DNA of 64,000 nucleotides from Selenomonas bovis DSM 23594 (lineage in GTDB: Bacteria > Bacillota > Negativicutes > Selenomonadales > Selenomonadaceae): assembly GCF_000381005.1 (NCBI RefSeq), contig NZ_KB908387.1:1-64000 (forward strand). The letters run 5' to 3'. Shown in pieces: positions 56,636 through 64,000 of this stretch. Every line of letters starts with the position of its first letter. The stretch's first letter is position 1. The notes under the pieces were generated by a model. That model was not told the origin of the DNA and made no database searches. It was given only the letters and a program-made list of their open reading frames with translations. The translations under genes were made by a program, and so were the position numbers.

Positions 56636-56760
56636 CGAAAAATCAGTTCCATCCCCGGCCTCGCAAGCAGCGGGCATGCGGCACGCACCCCTGCCAAGAA
56701 GAGACGGCGCGCGAGACTCCGAGGGCTATCTGCGCGCCGTTCACTGCTGCTCCTTGCGCC

Positions 56761-57204
56761 TCATTTCCGTGCAGGCACGGCAAGCGCCGCCTGCGCTTCG
56801 GCCTTCGCCTCGACCTGCGGCCGGAGCTGCTTGTAGAGCAGATCGCCGAGCCCGATGCCGCCGGCCTCCGCCATCTGCTTCGTCATCTCGCTGTCGCGCA
56901 TATCCTCGAAAATCTTCGTCGCGTTGTCCTCGCCGAAGAGACCGCCCTCGTGCACCGTCGAGCGCATCTGACGGTACATCATGTTGAGGAACATCGCCTC
57001 GAAGCCCTCACAGGCCTTCTTGAGCGCCTTGTCCTCTGCGCGAGCGGCCTGCGTGCCGTCGCCGGACGCCGCCGCGTTTCGCGCGTCCTGCGCGCTGCGC
57101 TTCGCCTCCTCGAGCATGCGGTCGAACGAGGCGGACGACGCCTGCGCCTGGGCCGATGCCGCGGATGTATTATGCTGCAGCATCGCTATTGGCTGAATCT
57201 GCAT
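56761..57204 (-). CDS. flgJ: Flagellar rod-binding protein FlgJ, rod-cap domain only
   Basis: 147 residues from ATG 57204. It has the FlgJ N-terminal signature KKACEGFEAMFLNMMYRQMR and GGLFGEDNATKIFEDM. The muramidase domain of proteobacterial FlgJ is absent, so peptidoglycan must be opened by another enzyme. It lies 32 bases behind flgI and ends the flagellar run. Confidence 0.9.
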   Translation of the reverse strand: MQIQPIAMLQHNTSAASAQAQASSASFDRMLEEAKRSAQDARNAAASGDGTQAARAEDKALKKACEGFEAMFLNMMYRQMRSTVHEGGLFGEDNATKIFEDMRDSEMTKQMAEAGGIGLGDLLYKQLRPQVEAKAEAQAALAVPARK

Positions 57205-57236
57205 GAACTCACTTCCCTGTCTTTTAGAAATTCCTA

Positions 57237-58358
57237 TCAAATGAGCTCGAGCTCCGCGTGGAGCGCGCCGCTCGCCTTCATCGCCTGCAGGATGGAAATC
57301 GTGTCGCGCGGCGTCGCGCCGACGGCATTGAGCGCACCGACGATATCGCTGACGTTCGCCGTCGCCGGCAGGACGATCGTGCTGCCAGAGCTGTCCTTGA
57401 CCTTGACATCCGTATTGTTCGCAACGATCGTGCTGCCGTAGGAGAGCGGATCCGGCTGGCTCACATCCGCGCGCTTCTGCACGCGGATGGAGAGGCCGCC
57501 CTGCGTGATGGCACACTCATCCACGGATACGTTGCCGCCCATGACGATGGTGCCCGTGCGCTCGTTCATCACGACTTTCGCGACCGTATCCGGCACGACG
57601 GGCAGCTCCTCGAGGCTCGCTACAAAGCCGACGACGTTGCCGCGGTAGTAGGCCGGGATCGAGATATCAATGCGCCCCGGATTCGTCGCGCGCGCGATGC
57701 CGCCGAACTGCGCGTTGATGCTTGAAACCATGCGCGCGGCCGTCGTGAAATCCGGCTGCGAAAGCGAGAGCGAGATCGTGCCGTCCTGCCCGATCTCATC
57801 CTCCACGCTGCGCTCGACGATCGCGCCGTTCGGCATGAGGCCCGTCGTGGGGAAGTTCTTCTGCGCCTTGTTGCCACCGCGGCCCACGACGAATCCGCCC
57901 GTCGAAACGGCCCCCTGCGCGACCGCGTAGACCTCGCCGTTGCCCGCGCGCAGCGGCGTCTGAACGAGCGTGCCGCCCTGGATGCTGTCCGCATCACCGA
58001 GGGAGGAGACCGTCACGTCGATGGTGTCACCCTCGCGCACGAAGGGCGGCAGCGTCGCCGTCACCATGACAGCCGCTACATTATCTGGCTTGAGCGAACT
58101 CGTATCGATGGCGACGCCGAAGCTCTTGAGCATGTTGCCGATACTCTGCACCGTCTCCTTTGCCTTGTTCGAGTCGCCCGTGCCCGCGAGACCGACGACG
58201 AGGCCGTAGCCGACGAGCTGATTGCTGCGCACCCCCTGCACTTTCGCGATGTCCTTGATGCGCGTCACCGAGGCATCGGCCGAAGCCGAAAGAGGCGTGA
58301 GCGACGCCGCGCACACCGCGACAAGCGCCGCCGCACAGAACTTTTTCCATGAAACCAT
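57237..58358 (-). CDS. flgI: Flagellar P-ring protein FlgI
   Basis: 373 residues, signal peptide (about 1-27), then RIKDIAKVQGVRSNQLVGYG and VGLAGTGDSNKA. It forms the peptidoglycan-level ring around the rod, which is only needed in diderms. The C-terminal LGGVGATPRD-type region (ALNAVGATPRDTISILQAMK) is conserved. Confidence 0.97.
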   Translation of the reverse strand: MVSWKKFCAAALVAVCAASLTPLSASADASVTRIKDIAKVQGVRSNQLVGYGLVVGLAGTGDSNKAKETVQSIGNMLKSFGVAIDTSSLKPDNVAAVMVTATLPPFVREGDTIDVTVSSLGDADSIQGGTLVQTPLRAGNGEVYAVAQGAVSTGGFVVGRGGNKAQKNFPTTGLMPNGAIVERSVEDEIGQDGTISLSLSQPDFTTAARMVSSINAQFGGIARATNPGRIDISIPAYYRGNVVGFVASLEELPVVPDTVAKVVMNERTGTIVMGGNVSVDECAITQGGLSIRVQKRADVSQPDPLSYGSTIVANNTDVKVKDSSGSTIVLPATANVSDIVGALNAVGATPRDTISILQAMKASGALHAELELI

Positions 58359-58398
58359 CTGAAGAGACCTCCCTGCTCCCCACGGGGAGCCAACTGCA

Positions 58399-58983
58399 TC
58401 AGAAAAGGATATTGAATATCTGCGTGAGGATGCCCTGCCGCTGCTTGGCGTTCAGGGGGCCTTTACCGTCAAAGCGCACCGTCGCGTCCGCGATCTTCGT
58501 CGAGGGAATCGTATTGTTCGCTGTCACGTCATCCTGGCGGCAGACGCCGCGGAACGTGATTTTGTGCTCGTCGCGGTTCTGCCAGATAGACTGCGTACCC
58601 TCGACGACCATGTTGCCGTTCGGCATGACCTGCGTGACCGTCACCGTGACATTGCCCGCGACTTTATTCGTATCGGATTTTGAGCCCTGTGCTGAGAACG
58701 AGTCCGAGCCGTTCGCGCTCGCGGCCTTGAGGAAATCAAAGATGCCCACGCCCGCCGAGAGCGAGGTTTTCCCGCTCTTCTTGTTGGAACTGCTCTTTGA
58801 TGTCGTCGTCGTCGTCGTCTCGCTGATGACGATGGTCAGGATATCGCCGACGTTGCGCGCCTTGCGGTCCGCAAAGATATTGTAGGATGTCCCATCGTCA
58901 CTCCAGAGCGAGCGCGCCTCCACGGGCTGCAGCGCAAGCGCTACGCAGACAGCCAAAAGGCCCGCCGCCATCCATTTCTTCAT
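58399..58983 (-). CDS. flgH: Flagellar L-ring protein FlgH without a lipobox
   Basis: 195 residues from ATG 58983 (GAGGG six bases upstream). LWSDDGTSYNIFADRKARNV and VGDILTIVISETTTTTTSKS are L-ring signatures. The N-terminus has a signal peptide with a single Cys13 preceded by LLAV, which is not a proper lipobox; proteobacterial FlgH is a lipoprotein. The protein therefore probably uses signal peptidase I. Confidence 0.92.
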   Translation of the reverse strand: MKKWMAAGLLAVCVALALQPVEARSLWSDDGTSYNIFADRKARNVGDILTIVISETTTTTTSKSSSNKKSGKTSLSAGVGIFDFLKAASANGSDSFSAQGSKSDTNKVAGNVTVTVTQVMPNGNMVVEGTQSIWQNRDEHKITFRGVCRQDDVTANNTIPSTKIADATVRFDGKGPLNAKQRQGILTQIFNILF

Positions 58984-59065
58984 TGCCATCCCTCTTTTCT
59001 CCCATCTTGCCGCTATCCGGCTTTCCTTCTGCGGCTGAGCGCAAGCTCCGCCGCGCGCCCATCGC

Positions 59066-59839
59066 TCAGCCATCGCCGCCAAGCTGCACCGTATGTGCGT
59101 CCACGACCGTCCCGAGCAATACCTTCGCCGAGCGCGCGTTGCGCACGCGGATGTGCTCGCCGATGCGGCCGCGCTGCAGCGCGACGCCCTCAGCCTTCAC
59201 CTCGATGCCGTGATAGCGCGTCACGAGCGTCACGGGATCGCCCGCCTCGAGCACGCGCGCCGCCTGCAGCACAGTCGCGACGAGGGGCTTTCCCGACGAG
59301 AGGAACCGCGTGGGCACGCGGCCGCTCACCTCAGCAACCTCTTTCAGGTAGACGGTGTCCGCGTCCTCGACCGTGACTTCCGCGAGGCGCACATCCTCCG
59401 CACCGATTGTCTGCTCGGGACGCAGGTCATGCACGGCCACGAGCACCGTATCATAGACCTGCACGCGGAAATAGAGTACGGCACGGCGATAGAACTTCCC
59501 ATCTACATAGACGAGCACATGCACCGGCGTCAGACCGCCGTAGCGTATCGCGCCCGGTACCTTGACCTCGCAGATGAGCGCGCCCGCGGGCGCATGCATT
59601 GCCGCTGCGGCGCGCGTGAGTGTCAGCGTATGGCGGCGCGTCTCGCCGCGCGCCGCGAGCTCCTGCTCGAGCTTCTCCTGCGCATACGCGGCGAACTGCG
59701 CCGCCGTCACCGTCTGCGGGAACCGTTCCGCCTGCGTGCCGCCGCCATAGGCAGACGCAGCCGCGGGAAACATACAGAAGAAGCCACCCCATACAGAAAG
59801 AAGTATGCAGATGGCCAGGGCTCCCCTGTTCAATTTCAT
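59066..59839 (-). CDS. flgA: Flagellar P-ring assembly chaperone FlgA
   Basis: 257 residues: signal peptide (about 1-30), an N-terminal domain and a C-terminal SAF domain with DLRPEQTIGAEDVRLAEV and the closing RVRNARSAKVLLGTVVD. It acts in the periplasm to assemble FlgI. It sits three bases after flgG and is followed by flgH. Confidence 0.93.
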   Translation of the reverse strand: MKLNRGALAICILLSVWGGFFCMFPAAASAYGGGTQAERFPQTVTAAQFAAYAQEKLEQELAARGETRRHTLTLTRAAAAMHAPAGALICEVKVPGAIRYGGLTPVHVLVYVDGKFYRRAVLYFRVQVYDTVLVAVHDLRPEQTIGAEDVRLAEVTVEDADTVYLKEVAEVSGRVPTRFLSSGKPLVATVLQAARVLEAGDPVTLVTRYHGIEVKAEGVALQRGRIGEHIRVRNARSAKVLLGTVVDAHTVQLGGDG

Positions 59840-59842
59840 GGC

Positions 59843-60634
59843 TCAGCGCTTGAGGCCGTTCGCAATCTCGAGCATCGAGTCCGACGTCGTGACCGCCTTG
59901 GAATTCGACTCGTAGGCGCGCTGCGAAACAATCATGTTGACCATTTCCTCGACAATCTGCACGCTGCTCATCTCGAGCGTGCCCTGCGTGAGCGTTCCCG
60001 CGCCGTCAACGCCCGGCTCGCTTTCGATGGCTTCGCCTGACGCCTCGGAAACCACGAAGAGGTTCTTGCCGATGGCCGTAAGGCCCGACGGATTCACGAA
60101 GCGCGCGAGCTGGATCTGCCCGACCTCCTGCTGCGTGCCGCCTGCCGGCGTATCAGAGACGCGGCCGTCGCCCGAAATCGTGATCGAGTCGCTCGGCGCG
60201 TTATCATCGATCGTGATATTATCCGCGAGCGGATAGCCATCCGTCGTAACGAGACGACGTTGAGAATCAAGCTTGAACGAGCCGTCGCGCGTATACGCCG
60301 TCGTGCCGTCCGGCATCGTGATACGGAAAAACCCCTCGCCCTGGATGCCGACATCCGTCGGATTATCTGTCGTCTGCAGCGCGCCCTGCGTGAAGATGCG
60401 GTTCGTCGCCGCCACGCGCGTGCCGAGACCGACCTGGAGGCCCGTCGGGTACTGGCTGTCCGCGCCGGACGCCGCGCCCGCGTCGCGGATGTTCTGGTAG
60501 ATGAGGTCCTGGAACTCCGCGCGAACCTTCTTACCGCCATACGTATTGACATTCGCGATGTTGTGCGCGATGACATCCATATTCGTCTGCTGCCCCTTCA
60601 TGCCAGAGGCCGCTGACCAAAGTGCTCGCATCAT
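59843..60634 (-). CDS. flgG: Flagellar distal rod protein FlgG
   Basis: 263 residues from ATG 60634 (GGGAGG upstream). MRALWSAASGMKGQQTNMDV with IAHNIANVNTYG at the N-terminus, and VSQRAYESNSKAVTTSDSML with NGL at the C-terminus. It builds the distal rod passing through the P and L rings. FlgF is encoded just upstream. Confidence 0.96.
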   Translation of the reverse strand: MMRALWSAASGMKGQQTNMDVIAHNIANVNTYGGKKVRAEFQDLIYQNIRDAGAASGADSQYPTGLQVGLGTRVAATNRIFTQGALQTTDNPTDVGIQGEGFFRITMPDGTTAYTRDGSFKLDSQRRLVTTDGYPLADNITIDDNAPSDSITISGDGRVSDTPAGGTQQEVGQIQLARFVNPSGLTAIGKNLFVVSEASGEAIESEPGVDGAGTLTQGTLEMSSVQIVEEMVNMIVSQRAYESNSKAVTTSDSMLEIANGLKR

Positions 60635-60727
60635 ATCTCCGATTCCTCCCAAATCATTACAGGCGGCAGCGCCGCCACCATACGCATTCTCTTCTTATAC
60701 TATCGGAAAAAAGGCTGTGGAACTTAA

Positions 60728-60753
60728 GGAACCACTGATTCATTCAGCACTCC
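60728..60753. repeat. Dispersed palindromic repeat, copy G
   Basis: GGAACCACTGATTCATTCAG then CACTCC, four bases from the flgF stop, in the flgF-flgG gap. Confidence 0.7.
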
Positions 60754-60756
60754 GTC

Positions 60757-61566
60757 TCAGAGCTTGCCGACCTCGTTGACCGACTTGTCGAGCATCGCGT
60801 CCTGCGTCGTGACGGACTTCGATCCCGCCTCGTAGATGCGGTAGTTGTTGATGAGCTCCACCATCTCCGAGACGACGTTCGCGTTCGAGCGCTCGAGCAT
60901 GCCCTGCTCGATGGTTCCCGCCGCTGGCTGCGGCTGCGCGCCTGCCTGCGGATAGTAGAGGTTATCTCCCTGCTTGAGCACCGCGCGGCGGTCGTTGAAC
61001 TGCACGAACGCGAGCTGGCCGAGCTGCTGCACCGCACCCTGCACGCGCGCCGTGATCTCTCCCTTGGCGCCGATGCTCACGCTCTCCGCATCCGCGGGAA
61101 TCACGATGGGCTGTCCATTCGTGCCGAGCACCGCCTGACCGCGCACGTTCTCGAGCACGCCCGTCTGCGAGCGGAAAAAGGCCCCGTCGCGCGTATAGCG
61201 CACGCCCTGCGGCGTCTGTATCTCGAAATAGCCCTCGCCTGAAATCGCCACATCGTAGGGATTGCCCGTCGACTCGAAAATTCCCTGGCCGTGATCCGTC
61301 GCGATCTCCGCAATCTCCGAACCGAGGCCGAGCGTGCCGACGACCGGCGGATTGCCGCCGAGCGAGAAGCCCTTGAAGCTCGTCACATCGCTCCGCATAT
61401 CCTTGTCGTTGATGCGGCGGATGAGCATCGGCTCGAACTCACTGCTCACCGCGACGTCGCGCTTGTAGCCCGTCGTATTCACATTCGCGAGATTGTTCGC
61501 GATCGTATCCGTCCGCTGCGTCTCCTGAATCATGCCGGCTCCCGCCGTATAAAGACCACGCCACAT
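60757..61566 (-). CDS. flgF: Flagellar proximal rod protein FlgF
   Basis: 269 residues. MWRGLYTAGAGMIQETQRTD with IANNLANVNTTGYKRD at the N-terminus and a C-terminal NYRIYEAGSKSVTTQDAMLD motif. It is close to FlgG but is first of the pair and lacks FlgG-specific length, so FlgF is preferred. A -10-like TATAAT lies ~65 bases upstream without a clear -35. Confidence 0.88.
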   Translation of the reverse strand: MWRGLYTAGAGMIQETQRTDTIANNLANVNTTGYKRDVAVSSEFEPMLIRRINDKDMRSDVTSFKGFSLGGNPPVVGTLGLGSEIAEIATDHGQGIFESTGNPYDVAISGEGYFEIQTPQGVRYTRDGAFFRSQTGVLENVRGQAVLGTNGQPIVIPADAESVSIGAKGEITARVQGAVQQLGQLAFVQFNDRRAVLKQGDNLYYPQAGAQPQPAAGTIEQGMLERSNANVVSEMVELINNYRIYEAGSKSVTTQDAMLDKSVNEVGKL

Positions 61567-61674
61567 GTGCTATCCCTCCCAAGTCACCTTGCCAGCGCTG
61601 CTGCAAGCCACATCCCATAGACTCGCCGCATATTATATTATTCGCCGTCGCCCCCGCGGATTCCTTATCCGCGA

Positions 61675-61697
61675 GAAAACCAGCGCAGTTCCTGCGC
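61675..61697 (-). terminator. Weak terminator after mreB
   Basis: GCGCAG pairs with CTGCGC (loop TTC at 61689-61691), followed three bases later by TTTT on the minus strand. A second 7-bp hairpin without a T-tract lies at 61655-61673. Confidence 0.5.
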
Positions 61698-61710
61698 CCT
61701 GTCGCCGGTC

Positions 61711-62733
61711 TCAGTGGCGCATCTTGAGATTCGTCGCCTTGCCGTCGAACTTCGCGAACGTATCGAGCGCCTTGCCGCAGCCGAGCGCCACGCAGGAGAG
61801 CGGATCGTCTGCGAGCGCCGTCGGGATCTCCGTCTCGCGGCGGATGAGCTCATCGAGCCCATAGAGCATCGCGCCGCCGCCCGTGAGGATGATGCCGCGG
61901 TCCATGATATCCGCCGAGAGCTCCGGCGGCGTCTCCTCAAGTACCTTCTTCACCTGCTCGACAATGCGCGTCACCGACTGGTTCATCGCCTCCGCTGCCT
62001 GCGCCGTCGTGATTGTGAGATTCTTCGGCAAGCCCGTGAGCATATCGCGCCCGCGGATATCCATCTCCTCCTTGCGCGCTTCCGCGAAAGCCGCGCCAAT
62101 GTTCATCTTGATATCCTCCGCCGTGCGCTCGCCAATCATCATGTTGAACTCACGCTTCACATAGGCGATGATGTCCGCATCGAACTTATCACCGGCGATG
62201 CGCAGGCTCGCGCTCGTCACGATGCCGCCGAGCGAGATCACGGCGATATCCGTCGTACCGCCGCCGATATCAACGACCATCGAGCCGCACGGCTCCACGA
62301 TGTCGAGCCCCGCGCCGAGCGCAGCCGCGAGCGGTTCCTCGATGAGCTGCGTATGGCGTGCGCCCGCCTGCTCGGCAGCTTCCTGCACCGCGCGCTGCTC
62401 CACCATCGTGCAGCCGGACGGGATGCAGATCATGATGCGCGGCCGGAACACGAAGCTATGGCCGACCACCTTCTCGATAAAATGGCGCAGCATGCTCTCC
62501 GTGATATCGTAGTCAGCAATCACGCCCTCCTTGAGCGGACGGATCGCGACGATATTGCCCGGCGTACGGCCGATCATGCGGCGCGCCTCCTCGCCGATCG
62601 CGAGCACCTGATTCGTATCCTTGTCGACCGCGACCACGGACGGCTCTCGCAGCACGATGCCTTTATTCTTCACATAAATCAGCACATTCGCCGTGCCGAG
62701 ATCGATTCCGATATCCATAGACATGCCAAACAT
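61711..62733 (-). CDS. mreB: Rod shape-determining protein MreB/Mbl
   Basis: 340 residues, actin fold: IGIDLGTANVLIYVKNKGIV with phosphate 1 loop, VDIGGGTTDIAVISLGGIVT and the C-terminal ILTGGGAMLYGLD. It organises lateral wall synthesis. The mreB/mbl-flgF-flgG order is common in Firmicutes and usually marks Mbl. No mreC is adjacent. Confidence 0.95.
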   Translation of the reverse strand: MFGMSMDIGIDLGTANVLIYVKNKGIVLREPSVVAVDKDTNQVLAIGEEARRMIGRTPGNIVAIRPLKEGVIADYDITESMLRHFIEKVVGHSFVFRPRIMICIPSGCTMVEQRAVQEAAEQAGARHTQLIEEPLAAALGAGLDIVEPCGSMVVDIGGGTTDIAVISLGGIVTSASLRIAGDKFDADIIAYVKREFNMMIGERTAEDIKMNIGAAFAEARKEEMDIRGRDMLTGLPKNLTITTAQAAEAMNQSVTRIVEQVKKVLEETPPELSADIMDRGIILTGGGAMLYGLDELIRRETEIPTALADDPLSCVALGCGKALDTFAKFDGKATNLKMRH

Positions 62734-62857
62734 CTTCGAGATTCCCCTTTTTCTATCTTGGCTTCCTGGGGGACCGCTGCATATGCCAACGTTTCCTCAC
62801 AGGGAGCATCACCCTTCTTGAACAGCGACATGTACGACTAAACACATCGTATTTACT

Positions 62858-62886
62858 AATATAATATAAAATTCCCGCGAATACAA
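62858..62886 (-). promoter_or_regulatory. Promoter for mreB
   Basis: Minus strand: -35 TTGTAT (62886-62881), 17-base spacer, -10 TATATT (62863-62858), ~125 bases before mreB. The gap 62734-63149 also holds repeat copy 3 and a terminator. Confidence 0.7.
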
Positions 62887-62971
62887 TAGGTCTCCACGTG
62901 AATATCCGCGCTGCGCGCATCACCCCGCAGCAAGCGCAAGGCATTCCTCGCCTCGCGGACGCCCGCGCAAC

Positions 62972-63084
62972 AAACTACATGCACAAACGTCCACTTCGTG
63001 GACATTGTGCGCCCGCCCTTGCAGTAAATCCAGCCAATCGAGCTGCGCCTGCGGCTTGCGCTCTTGGGGATTTACACAGTAAAA
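62972..63084. repeat. Structured intergenic repeat, copy 3 (full length)
   Basis: It has the same order as copy 2: the TCCACTTCGTGGA hairpin, CCCTTGCAGTAAATCCA, GCTGCGCCTGCGGCTTGCG and GGGGATTTACA. It lies between the ldh terminator and the mreB promoter. Confidence 0.9.
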
Positions 63085-63121
63085 GCTGCCAGGCGGTTAC
63101 GCCTTCGCCTGGCAGCTTTTC
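63082..63121 (-). terminator. Terminator after the D-lactate dehydrogenase-like gene
   Basis: AAAAGCTGCCAGGCG pairs perfectly with CGCCTGGCAGCTTTT (15 bp, 10-base loop). The A/T ends of the stem serve as the U-tract. Confidence 0.85.
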
Positions 63122-63149
63122 CATAGGGACGATACCTATGAACCTATCC

Positions 63150-64000
63150 TTATTTCACCTCAGCGGCGCCGAGCGGGCAGCCCTCGTTGAAATTGCGGGC
63201 GTTCTCCATCGTCACCGCCGCGATGGCCTGCAGCGCCTCGCGCGTGAAGAATGCCTGATGGCTCGTGAGGATGACCTGCGGGAACATGAGCAGGCGGCCC
63301 GTGATGTCCTCCGTCGGGACGTCGAAGCTGTGGTCCGTGTAGACGTTCGCATCCTCGCCCTCGTAGACGTCGAGCGCGACCGCGTGGAACTTGCCCTTCT
63401 TGAGCGCAGCGATGAGCGCCTCCGTATCGATGAGGCCGCCGCGCGCGGCATTCGTGAGCATGACGTCGTCCTTCATGAGGGAGATGGCCTTCTCGTCGAT
63501 GAGATGGTACGTGCCGCCCTCGCCCATGATGAGCGGCGCGTGGATGGAGATGAGGTCGGAGCGGCTCAGAACCTCCTCTTTCGAAGCGTAGGTGAGCAGG
63601 CCCTCCTCCTCGAGCTTCTTGTTCGGATACGCGTCCCAGCCGATGACCGTCATGCCGTAGCCCTTGCAGATGCGCGCCATGCACTGGCCGATGCGCCCCG
63701 TGCCGAGGATGCCGGCGACCTTGTTGTGGAGATCGACGCCGAGCAGGCCCGTGAGATCGAAGTTGTTGTCGCGCACCTTGTTGTACGCCTTGTGCAGGCG
63801 GCGGTTCGCGGCCTGGAGCGTCGCCATTGCATGCTCCGCCACCGCGTACGGGGAGTAGGCCGGCACGCGCAGCACCGTGATGCCGTATTCGGCCGCTGCC
63901 TTCTTGTCGACGTTGTTGAAGCCGGCGCAGCGCAGGAGGATCAGGCGGACGCCGCCGTCGTGCAGCTGCTCGATGACCTCGCGCGGCGCCTCATCATTGA
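63150..64000 (-). CDS. D-lactate dehydrogenase-like 2-hydroxyacid dehydrogenase (5' part outside window)
   Basis: The C-terminal ~283 residues; the frame runs to the window end and continues beyond it (readable as EYGITVLRVPAYSPYAVAEH). NAD-binding motif GILGTGRIGQCMARI and catalytic residues in ARGGLIDTEAL, LDVYEGED and the histidine in TSHQAFFT. This is the fermentative D-lactate dehydrogenase branch, pyruvate to D-lactate. No neighbours upstream are visible. Confidence 0.92.
   Translation of the reverse strand, partial: NDEAPREVIEQLHDGGVRLILLRCAGFNNVDKKAAAEYGITVLRVPAYSPYAVAEHAMATLQAANRRLHKAYNKVRDNNFDLTGLLGVDLHNKVAGILGTGRIGQCMARICKGYGMTVIGWDAYPNKKLEEEGLLTYASKEEVLSRSDLISIHAPLIMGEGGTYHLIDEKAISLMKDDVMLTNAARGGLIDTEALIAALKKGKFHAVALDVYEGEDANVYTDHSFDVPTEDITGRLLMFPQVILTSHQAFFTREALQAIAAVTMENARNFNEGCPLGAAEVK

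Noticed and set aside
55198-57441. 747-codon plus-strand open frame
   Set aside because: It is antisense to the glycosidase, flgJ and flgI genes, with Arg/His-rich low-complexity translation typical of shadows in GC-rich DNA.

Overview
The window is GC-rich chromosomal DNA from a Gram-negative (diderm) Firmicute of the Negativicutes, most likely a Selenomonas or close relative. The evidence is a nearly complete lipid A/Kdo/LPS-export gene set next to Firmicute-type genes (TagO/WecA, a stand-alone PRC-barrel protein, a SpoIVB-like S55 peptidase, AMIN-domain amidase, NirJ1/NirJ2), together with flagellar rod and P/L-ring genes. The genus call is inference from protein similarity by eye.

Left edge (1-2600): an accessory scar. 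It holds the 3' end of an IS3-family transposase, an orphan methyltransferase-like protein, a 5'-truncated Rpn-family nuclease and an internally shortened AbrB-type membrane protein.

Core block (2600-30300), all on the minus strand and to be read right to left: lpxC-fabZ-lpxA-lpxI, a terminator and a new promoter, then lpxB-msbA-waaA/lpxK fusion-kdsB-kdsA-kdsC-lpxL-lptC-lptA-lptB-lptG-DUF3084-YqgF-like-dCMP deaminase-wecA-wecB, and finally the F1Fo ATP synthase operon atpZ-I-B-E-F-H-A-G-D-C. Lipid A synthesis, Kdo synthesis and transfer, flipping and Lpt export are therefore arranged almost in pathway order. kdsD is missing from its expected slot between kdsA and kdsC, which instead holds two copies of a short palindromic repeat in inverted orientation.

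Middle (30300-47900): a branched-chain amino-acid ABC transporter (livJ, terminator, livHMGF) with a CBS-ACT protein at its end. Next come two plus-strand genes for Pro/Ala-rich proteins (a three-TM protein with 45-bp tandem repeats and TPR-like helices, and a PRC-barrel protein), then a TetR-nirJ1-nirJ2 operon, tRNA-Arg(ACG), an unusual chemotaxis receptor with a C-terminal PhnD-like binding domain, a SEC-C protein, an AMIN-amidase and tRNA-Ser(CGA).

Right part (47900-64000), minus strand: cstA, a short Fe-S old-yellow-enzyme protein, murA, an S55 peptidase with a possible attenuator leader, an AMIN/phosphodiester glycosidase, the flagellar run flgF-G-A-H-I-J read from higher to lower coordinates, mreB and the 3' part of a D-lactate dehydrogenase-like gene.

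Two families of dispersed intergenic repeats tie the window together. One is an imperfect palindrome of about 27 bp (seven copies). The other is a structured element of about 110 bp (three copies, one truncated) that always lies just beyond the Rho-independent terminator of a minus-strand gene. No rRNA, CRISPR array, prophage or replication origin was seen.
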